NCBI GenBank assembly: GCA_948330435.1
Contig: CAOJBY010000046.1
Coordinates: forward strand, 1 to 19,974
Length of the DNA stretch: 19,974 bases
Direction: 5' to 3'
From: an uncultured Lachnoclostridium sp.
GTDB lineage: Bacteria; Bacillota; Clostridia; Lachnospirales; Lachnospiraceae
Shown here: positions 15,106 through 19,974 of the stretch, piece by piece
Layout: each line of letters opens with the position of its first letter
Numbering within the stretch: position 1 is the first letter of the stretch
Notes under the pieces: model-generated
What the model was told of the DNA's origin: nothing
The model's database searches: none
The model's input: the letters and a program-made list of their open reading frames with translations, nothing else
Position numbers and translations under genes: made by a program

Positions 15106-15265
15106 TAATCAGCCTTATTTTCCTCAACATGTAAATTTTTTGATTAATTATTAAAAAGCACTTTAAAAGGTATCTCTCTGCTGCGGCAGCACAGGGAAAA
15201 GACCGACGCAGAAGTCTTTGAATTACAGAATCTGAAAAAGTAGCAGATAAAATTTTAATTAGGTC

Positions 15266-15294
15266 TTGAAATTTTGTCCTAGATTCGGTACAAT
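15266..15294 (+). promoter_or_regulatory. sigma-A promoter for gap
   Basis: TTGAAA (15266-15271) and TACAAT (15289-15294) are spaced by 17 bp, each with one mismatch to consensus. Transcription from about 15301 gives a leader near 77 nt. Confidence 0.75.
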
Positions 15295-15341
15295 TAATAC
15301 CAGATTGTGGGCTTTTCCCAAAAAGAGGGTCCGCAGGAAAA

Positions 15342-15368
15342 AAATAAATAAAATTTATTTTTAGGAGG
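15342..15368 (+). promoter_or_regulatory. AU-only hairpin and ribosome site in the gap leader
   Basis: AAATAAAT (15342-15349) and ATTTATTT (15353-15360) form a perfect 8-bp dyad directly before the strong AGGAGG (15363-15368). The stem does not cover the ribosome site and could only fold weakly; it may protect or space the leader. Confidence 0.4.
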
Positions 15369-15377
15369 AAATGAAAA

Positions 15378-16391
15378 ATGGCAGTAAAAGTAGCAATCAA
15401 TGGTTTCGGACGTATCGGAAGACTTGCATTCAGACAGATGTTTGGTGCAGAAGGCTACGAAGTAGTTGCAATCAACGATTTAACAAGCCCCAAGATGCTT
15501 GCACACTTATTGAAATATGATTCTTCACAGGGTAAGTATGCTCTGGCAGACACCGTATCCTCTACAGAGGATTCCATCATTGTAAATGGAAAAGAGATCA
15601 AGATCTATGCAAAGGCTAACGCAGCAGAGCTTCCCTGGGGTGAGCTGGATGTTGACGTAGTTCTGGAGTGTACAGGCTTCTACACCTCCAAGGACAAGGC
15701 TTCCGCACACATCACCGCAGGTGCTAAGAAAGTTGTTATCTCTGCTCCGGCCGGCAATGACCTGCCTACCATCGTTTACAATGTAAACCACAACACACTG
15801 AAGAAAGAGGATACTGTAATTTCCGCAGCTTCCTGTACAACAAACTGCCTGGCTCCTATGGCAAAGGCTCTTAACGACCTGGCTCCCATCGAGTCCGGAA
15901 TTATGTGTACCATCCATGCTTACACAGGCGATCAGATGCCTCTGGATGGACCTCAGAGAAAGGGTGACCTTAGAAGAAGCCGTGCAGCAGCTATCAACAT
16001 CGTTCCCAACAGCACAGGTGCTGCAAAGGCAATCGGCCTGGTTATTCCGGAACTGAACGGCAAGCTCATCGGTGCTGCACAGCGTGTACCGACCCCCACA
16101 GGTTCCACCACTCTGTTGTTCGCAGTTGTTAACAAGAGCGTAACCAAGGAAGAGATCAACGCAGCTATGAAAGCAGCAACCACCGAGTCCTACGGCTACA
16201 CCGAGGATGAGATCGTATCCAGCGATATCGTTGGTATGAGATTCGGCTCTCTGTTCGATGCTACCCAGACCATGGTTTCTCCGCTTCCCGATGGAAAGAC
16301 CCAGGTAGAGGTTGTTTCCTGGTATGACAATGAGAACTCCTACGTTTCTCAGATGGTTCGTACAATCAAGTACTTTGCTGAGTTAGCATAA
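15378..16391 (+). CDS. gap: glyceraldehyde-3-phosphate dehydrogenase
   Basis: This glycolytic enzyme oxidises glyceraldehyde 3-phosphate to 1,3-bisphosphoglycerate with NAD. The 337-residue protein has the Rossmann start VAINGFGRIGRLAFRQ, the AINDLTSP element, the catalytic cysteine C153 in ASCTTNCLAP, the base H180 in CTIHAYTGDQ, and the C-terminal WYDNENSYVSQM. Its codon use is restricted and its promoter and AGGAGG ribosome site are strong, which together indicate very high expression. Pgk and tpiA follow on the same strand. A terminator hairpin separates it from pgk, so gap is probably made in excess of the downstream enzymes. No cggR-type repressor gene precedes it; the upstream neighbour is an unrelated NUDIX gene. 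Confidence 0.98.
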   Translation: MAVKVAINGFGRIGRLAFRQMFGAEGYEVVAINDLTSPKMLAHLLKYDSSQGKYALADTVSSTEDSIIVNGKEIKIYAKANAAELPWGELDVDVVLECTGFYTSKDKASAHITAGAKKVVISAPAGNDLPTIVYNVNHNTLKKEDTVISAASCTTNCLAPMAKALNDLAPIESGIMCTIHAYTGDQMPLDGPQRKGDLRRSRAAAINIVPNSTGAAKAIGLVIPELNGKLIGAAQRVPTPTGSTTLLFAVVNKSVTKEEINAAMKAATTESYGYTEDEIVSSDIVGMRFGSLFDATQTMVSPLPDGKTQVEVVSWYDNENSYVSQMVRTIKYFAELA

Positions 16392-16418
16392 GCATATTTC
16401 GATTATTATGACCTACAG

Positions 16419-16450
16419 AGGTCCGGTCTTTAGGGACCGGGCCTTTTTTC
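16419..16450 (+). terminator. terminator between gap and pgk
   Basis: A 10-bp stem, AGGTCCGGTC (16419-16428) with GACCGGGCCT (16435-16444), one G.U pair and a 6-nt loop, is followed by six T. It is GC-rich and looks efficient. Only 32 bases separate it from the pgk start codon. Confidence 0.85.
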
Positions 16451-16482
16451 CTACAAAAAACAATAGCAGGAGGTAAATGAAA

Positions 16483-17706
16483 ATGGGATTGAATAAAAAA
16501 TCAGTCAACGACATTAACGTAAAGGGAAAACGTGTCCTGGTAAGATGTGATTTCAATGTGCCCTTAAAGGACGGCAAGATCACAGATGATACACGTATCA
16601 AGGCAGCTCTTCCCACCATTCAGAAGTTAATCAATGACGGCGGAAAGGTGATCCTCTGCTCCCACCTGGGAAAAGTAAAGAACGGACCCAACGAGGGAGA
16701 ATCTCTGGCACCCGTTGCAGAGAGACTGTCTGAGAAGCTTGGCAAGCCGGTAAACTTCGTATCCGACTATAATGTAACAGGCGAAGCAGCAACAGCGGCT
16801 GTGGCTGCTATGAATGAGGGAGATGTAGTTCTTCTTCAGAATACACGTTTCCGTGGCAAAGAGGAGACAAAGAACGGCGAGGACTTCTCCAAAGAGCTGG
16901 CCGATCTCTGTGACGTATATGTATGTGATGCATTTGGTTCCTCCCACAGAGCACATGCTTCTGTTGCAGGCGTAACAGATGTTGTTCGTGCAAAGGGCGG
17001 CGAGTGTGCAGTTGGATACCTGATGCAGAAAGAGATTGATTTCCTTGGAAATGCAGTAGAGAACCCCGTAAGACCTTTCGTAGCAATCCTGGGCGGAGCA
17101 AAGGTGGCAGATAAGCTGAACGTAATCGCTAACCTCCTTGAAAAGTGTGATACCCTGATCATCGGCGGCGGAATGGCTTACACGTTCTTAAAGGCACAGG
17201 GCTGTGAGATTGGTACCTCTCTTGTGGATGATGAGAAGCTTGATTACTGTAAGGAAATGATCGCAAAGGCTGAGAAGCTTGGCAAGAAGCTGCTGCTTCC
17301 CGTTGATACCACCATTGCTGCTGAGTTCCCGAACCCCATCGACGCAGAGATCGAGGTTTCCGTAGTGGATTCCAACGCAATCCCGGCTGACAAGATGGGT
17401 CTGGATATCGGAACCAAGACCGCAGAGCTGTACGCAGAAGCAGTGAAGTCTGCCAAGACCGTTGTATGGAACGGACCCATGGGCGTGTTTGAGAACCCCA
17501 TTCTGGCAAAGGGAACCATCGCAGTAGCCAAGTCCCTGGCTGAGACAGATGCAACCACCATCATCGGCGGCGGTGATTCCGCAGCAGCCGTAAATCAGTT
17601 GGGATTTGCGGACAAGATGAGCCACATTTCCACAGGCGGCGGAGCTTCCCTGGAATTCCTGGAGGGCAAGGAGCTTCCGGGCGTGGCGGCAGCGGACGAC
17701 AAATAG
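16483..17706 (+). CDS. pgk: phosphoglycerate kinase
   Basis: Pgk transfers phosphate from 1,3-bisphosphoglycerate to ADP, the first ATP-yielding step of glycolysis. The roughly 407-residue protein has the signature GKRVLVRCDFNVPLKDG, the substrate-binding HLGK and RFRGKEE segments, the hinge region FVAILGGAKVADKL, and the nucleotide-binding WNGPMGVFENP and GGGDSAAAVNQ motifs. ATG at 16483 is preferred over the in-frame ATG at 16477, because AGGAGG (16468-16473) is 9 nt from the first and only 3 from the second. No promoter fits in the gap after the upstream terminator, so expression probably relies on read-through from gap or on an unseen promoter within it. Codon use is as restricted as in gap. 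Confidence 0.98.
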   Translation: MGLNKKSVNDINVKGKRVLVRCDFNVPLKDGKITDDTRIKAALPTIQKLINDGGKVILCSHLGKVKNGPNEGESLAPVAERLSEKLGKPVNFVSDYNVTGEAATAAVAAMNEGDVVLLQNTRFRGKEETKNGEDFSKELADLCDVYVCDAFGSSHRAHASVAGVTDVVRAKGGECAVGYLMQKEIDFLGNAVENPVRPFVAILGGAKVADKLNVIANLLEKCDTLIIGGGMAYTFLKAQGCEIGTSLVDDEKLDYCKEMIAKAEKLGKKLLLPVDTTIAAEFPNPIDAEIEVSVVDSNAIPADKMGLDIGTKTAELYAEAVKSAKTVVWNGPMGVFENPILAKGTIAVAKSLAETDATTIIGGGDSAAAVNQLGFADKMSHISTGGGASLEFLEGKELPGVAAADDK

Positions 17707-17908
17707 ATAGCTGAGTACTGCGGAGTAAATCATAGAAATAGATTAATCCATGATTCTATAAGGCTTACATTTAAAAACTTTGGTGAAACATATCTTATTA
17801 CAGTTTGGAAATAAGGGTTAATAAATGAAGTATGTTTTATCGTTTGTTTTTGGGATAAAGGTCTTGAGACATGGATAGCAGAAGAATTATAAAAAGGAGA
17901 ATAAAACA

Positions 17909-18658
17909 ATGGCAAGAAAGAAAATCATCGCCGGCAACTGGAAGATGAACATGACCCCCAGCGAGGCAGTAGAGTTGGTAAATACCTTAAAGCCTCTGGT
18001 AGCAAATGATGAAGTGGACGTAGTATTCTGCGTACCGGCTATCGACATTATCCCGGTAATGGAAGCGGCAAAGGGTTCCAACATTCAGGTAGGTGCTGAG
18101 AATATGTACTTTGAGGAGAAAGGTGCTTACACAGGCGAGATTTCTCCGGCTATGCTCACAGACGTTGGAGTAAAGTATGTTATCCTTGGACATTCCGAGA
18201 GAAGAGAATACTTTGGAGAGACCAACGAGGACATCAACAAGAAGATGCACAAGGCTTTTGAGCACGGCATTACTCCCATTATGTGCTGCGGCGAGTCTCT
18301 GACTCAGAGAGAGCAGGGCGTAACCATGGATTTCATCCGCCAGCAGGTAAAGGTTGGCTTCCTTGGAATTACTGCAGAGCAGGCAAAGACAGCCGTTATC
18401 GCTTACGAGCCAATCTGGGCTATCGGAACCGGCAAGACCGCAACCACCGAGCAGGCTCAGGAGGTATGTGCTGACATCCGTAAGTGTATCGCTGAGATCT
18501 ACGACGAGGCAACTGCAGAAGCAATCCGCATCCAGTACGGCGGATCTGTAAATGCCAACACCGCAGCCGATCTGTTTGCACAGGCAGACATCGACGGCGG
18601 CCTGGTAGGCGGTGCAGCTCTCAAACCGGACTTCGGCAAGATCGTCAATTATAAGTAA
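17909..18658 (+). CDS. tpiA: triose-phosphate isomerase
   Basis: TpiA interconverts dihydroxyacetone phosphate and glyceraldehyde 3-phosphate. The 249-residue protein has the complete active site: N10 and K12 in AGNWKMNMT, H95 in LGHSERREYFGE, and E167 in AYEPIWAIGTGKTAT. The phosphate-binding YGGSVNANTA and GGLVGGAAL segments close the barrel. Length and motifs are standard. AAAAGGAG just upstream supports the ATG. The 202-base gap after pgk has neither a clear terminator nor a well-placed promoter; the best hexamer pair would start transcripts beyond the ribosome site. Read-through from pgk is therefore the simplest reading. A bidirectional terminator follows. Confidence 0.98.
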   Translation: MARKKIIAGNWKMNMTPSEAVELVNTLKPLVANDEVDVVFCVPAIDIIPVMEAAKGSNIQVGAENMYFEEKGAYTGEISPAMLTDVGVKYVILGHSERREYFGETNEDINKKMHKAFEHGITPIMCCGESLTQREQGVTMDFIRQQVKVGFLGITAEQAKTAVIAYEPIWAIGTGKTATTEQAQEVCADIRKCIAEIYDEATAEAIRIQYGGSVNANTAADLFAQADIDGGLVGGAALKPDFGKIVNYK

Positions 18659-18675
18659 GTAACAACTTGCACAAT

Positions 18676-18723
18676 AAAAAGCCCTGAATATAGGAAATAA
18701 AACTCCTATATTTGGGGCTTTTT
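18676..18723. terminator. bidirectional terminator between tpiA and the rpn gene
   Basis: A 20-bp stem (18676-18695 with 18704-18723, two U.G/G.U pairs, loop AATAAAAC) is flanked by an A run on the left and a T run on the right, so it works as a terminator for both convergent genes. Confidence 0.9.
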
Positions 18724-18786
18724 GTCAGTCTTTACAGGGTGCTTTTTCCATTTTAAATGGTGTAATTCAGATGCTCTGCACCTTGT

Positions 18787-19035
18787 TCACTGAGGACAGG
18801 ACATATTTTTTATCTTGTCAGCGATCTCTTCAATTACTGCTGTTTCTGTCTCAAGTTCTTCTGCAATCAATGAAATGCTTTTTCCCCGTTCCAGTTTTTG
18901 ACGGACCATTTTGAACAGCAGATCAGACGCACCTTTTTTGTAGCCATCCAGCTCACCTTTTTTGTAGCCGGCTTCTTCTCCCTCCTCATAGATACTCTTC
19001 ATATGGTTTTTTTCATCATATTCCGTCAATAACAT
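18787..19035 (-). CDS. candidate intragenic Rpn short form (RpnS-like)
   Basis: The in-frame ATG at 19035-19033 is preceded on the minus strand by GGAGGTG (19048-19042), with 6 nt between that site and the ATG, better than most full gene starts here. It would produce an 82-residue protein beginning MLLTEYDEKNHMK, containing the two GYKKG units and the terminal helices and lacking the nuclease core. In E. coli, rpn genes have been reported to make such a C-terminal short form that blocks the full-length toxin. Here the ribosome site is read directly from the sequence; translation and antitoxin function are inferred. Confidence 0.55.
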   Translation of the reverse strand: MLLTEYDEKNHMKSIYEEGEEAGYKKGELDGYKKGASDLLFKMVRQKLERGKSISLIAEELETETAVIEEIADKIKNMSCPQ

Positions 19036-19740
19036 ATGCAGCACCTCCGTCTGATTTTTTCTCAGAAGCTCCTCCAGGATTCCTTTTTGAATACAATGAT
19101 TCATGGCTTCGACAATAGCGACTTTGAGAGACATATTCTGAACAAGATTGTCGTTTACCTCTGCTATAAATTCTGAGTATTCCCATAACCGCCTGCATTT
19201 TTCCATTAATTCGCAATTGTGCCCTCGGTTGATATTAAAAAGGATAGCTTTGCATTCCAGACAGCCGGAGCTCCGCCCTGTCTCAAAGGCGTCCGAAAGA
19301 AACAATTCGTCTCGATCTGCCTGCTCCTGCTTCCCATTGTAGAAAATGATATATTCCGGCGTGGGTAGTTTAATAAGCTTGGAGCCGTATAGATTATCCT
19401 TGCGATGAGCCACAAGTCCCTCGAATTGCCGGGAAAAGTACAGAAGACCCCTTAAAGGCATGTTTGGGGAATAAGTACTTTGATGCTCGTAAAGATTCAG
19501 CTGATTTGCAATAATAAAGGACAGATCATTCTTCATTTTCATAAAGATTGCATCCTCCAGGGTGACGATCTCCAGGTCATCTGCATTACCATAAGTACTC
19601 CCGTTTACCGCATTGTACAATTCCAGGAGATCCTTTTTGTCCCGGAACAAAAACCGAAACAGGCGATCTTTGTACCTCCGGTTGATACGCAGCTTTCTCC
19701 ACAGAAAATGCTTCTGATACCATTTTAAGTTTTTTGCCAT
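18787..19740 (-). CDS. Rpn family recombination-promoting nuclease/putative transposase
   Basis: The 317-residue protein matches the Rpn (PD-(D/E)XK nuclease family transposase) pattern common in Lachnospiraceae. The start region YKDRLFRFLF, the LYNAVNGSTYGNADD segment, the catalytic-type D72 in KMKND, and E85 and Q87 in LYEHQS, followed by NMPLRGLLYFSRQ, are all visible. The C-terminal third is charged, with two GYKKG units in close repeat and a helical ending. Rpn proteins are DNA endonucleases linked to recombination and, in E. coli, to phage defence. GGAGGAAAGGA supports the start. Within the frame an ATG at 19035 has its own strong ribosome site. There is no partner gene or terminal inverted repeat, so it is not an insertion sequence. 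Confidence 0.88.
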   Translation of the reverse strand: MAKNLKWYQKHFLWRKLRINRRYKDRLFRFLFRDKKDLLELYNAVNGSTYGNADDLEIVTLEDAIFMKMKNDLSFIIANQLNLYEHQSTYSPNMPLRGLLYFSRQFEGLVAHRKDNLYGSKLIKLPTPEYIIFYNGKQEQADRDELFLSDAFETGRSSGCLECKAILFNINRGHNCELMEKCRRLWEYSEFIAEVNDNLVQNMSLKVAIVEAMNHCIQKGILEELLRKNQTEVLHMLLTEYDEKNHMKSIYEEGEEAGYKKGELDGYKKGASDLLFKMVRQKLERGKSISLIAEELETETAVIEEIADKIKNMSCPQ

Positions 19741-19755
19741 AGATTCCTTTCCTCC

Positions 19756-19784
19756 ATTATACTTGATTTTTTTCTTTTTCTCAA
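19756..19784 (-). promoter_or_regulatory. possible rpn promoter overlapping the ribosome site
   Basis: On the minus strand TTGAGA (19784-19779) and a perfect TATAAT (19761-19756) are spaced by 17 bp. The GGAGG ribosome site begins directly after TATAAT, so transcripts starting about 7 nt downstream would lack it and keep only AAGGA near the ATG. Either the leader is extremely short or this promoter-like match is fortuitous. Confidence 0.4.
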
Positions 19785-19836
19785 TCGCCTGTGTCTGAAA
19801 ATATTCGGGATTCCCGAGTGAATGAAAAAAGATTTT

Positions 19837-19865
19837 TTGAAATAAGATGATAGTCTGATTATACT
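19837..19865 (+). promoter_or_regulatory. outward-facing sigma-A promoter near the right edge
   Basis: TTGAAA (19837-19842) and TATACT (19860-19865) are spaced by 17 bp, each with one mismatch to consensus. It points out of the window, divergent from rpn. No coding start is visible in the remaining 109 bases, so the target is a gene or RNA beyond 19974. Confidence 0.55.
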
Positions 19866-19974
19866 ACAAAAATTGGAAAATTCAACCTGTTTTTGTAAGA
19901 ATTATAAAATAAAGGACGGTACCCTCAGTGTACAAGGGGACACACGGTTTTGCATCTCAGATTTGCGATTCTGC

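Noticed and set aside
15223..15244. Short dyads upstream of gap (for example AAAGAC/GTCTTT and TGCTGC/GCAGCA near 15178-15222)
   Set aside because: They lie upstream of the predicted transcription start, are short, and lack T runs, so neither a terminator nor a riboswitch can be argued.
17866..17893. TTGAGA and TTATAA, spaced 17 bp, before tpiA
   Set aside because: The implied start near 17900 would fall after the tpiA ribosome site, so a functional mRNA is unlikely; read as chance in AT-rich sequence.
19803..19819. ATTCGGG/CCCGAGT hairpin upstream of rpn
   Set aside because: It is a 7-bp stem with a 3-nt loop and one G.U pair, and no gene ends beside it. The nearby T run does not directly follow the stem.
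1..19974. CRISPR arrays, tRNA/rRNA genes, insertion sequences and attachment sites
   Set aside because: No spaced repeats, cloverleaf or rRNA-like sequence, and no transposase with terminal inverted repeats were seen. The Rpn and AAA-like proteins have no flanking terminal repeats.

Overview
The window reads as a chromosomal stretch from an anaerobic, spore-forming member of the Clostridia, most likely Lachnospiraceae. The evidence is the spoIIM-xerD pair, a SpoVB-like flippase, an Rrf2/IscR-NifS-NifU-MnmA cluster of clostridial type, strong AGGAGG ribosome sites, sigma-A promoters with 17-bp spacers, and two protein families (AAA-like/PD-(D/E)XK and Rpn) that are repeatedly found in such genomes. 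No rRNA, tRNA, CRISPR array, insertion sequence or prophage module is visible.

Layout. 1-5661 (+): rny (RNase Y), proC, spoIIM, xerD and a class I DAHP synthase, mostly separated by their own intrinsic terminators. 5742-7070 (-): a 12-helix-type SpoVB-like flippase, converging on the DAHP synthase and diverging from iscR. 7125-11626 (+): an operon-like cluster of iscR, nifS, nifU, a DUF1189-like membrane protein and mnmA, which links sulfur mobilisation, Fe-S scaffold assembly and tRNA 2-thiolation. It begins with a strong promoter followed by an inverted repeat that looks like an operator, and ends in a 13-bp terminator hairpin. 11660-13528 (+): an accessory AAA-ATPase-like/PD-(D/E)XK protein ending in a GC-rich 20-bp perfect inverted repeat. 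13549-14352 (-): a PHP-family histidinol phosphatase. 14509-15105 (+): a NUDIX hydrolase. 15266-18723 (+): the triose-phosphate part of glycolysis, gap, pgk and tpiA. 18787-19740 (-): an Rpn-family nuclease. A promoter at 19837-19865 points out of the window.

The observations that most deserve follow-up are these. (1) The rpn gene has an in-frame internal ATG behind an excellent Shine-Dalgarno, predicting a separate 82-residue C-terminal protein, the arrangement reported for intragenic Rpn antitoxins. (2) A 93-nt, 33-base-pair RNA-type hairpin lies between nifS and nifU; all four non-Watson-Crick positions are G.U in the sense strand. (3) The spoIIM Shine-Dalgarno lies inside the 3' arm of the proC terminator, and a sigma-E-like -10 sits in its 5' arm, a possible switch between silent read-through mRNA and active sporulation mRNA. 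(4) A strong terminator separates gap from pgk with no room for a pgk promoter.

Product calls for the housekeeping genes are firm because full-length proteins carry their catalytic motifs. Regulatory claims rest on visual pattern matching and hand-paired stems only; no folding, alignment or database search was run.
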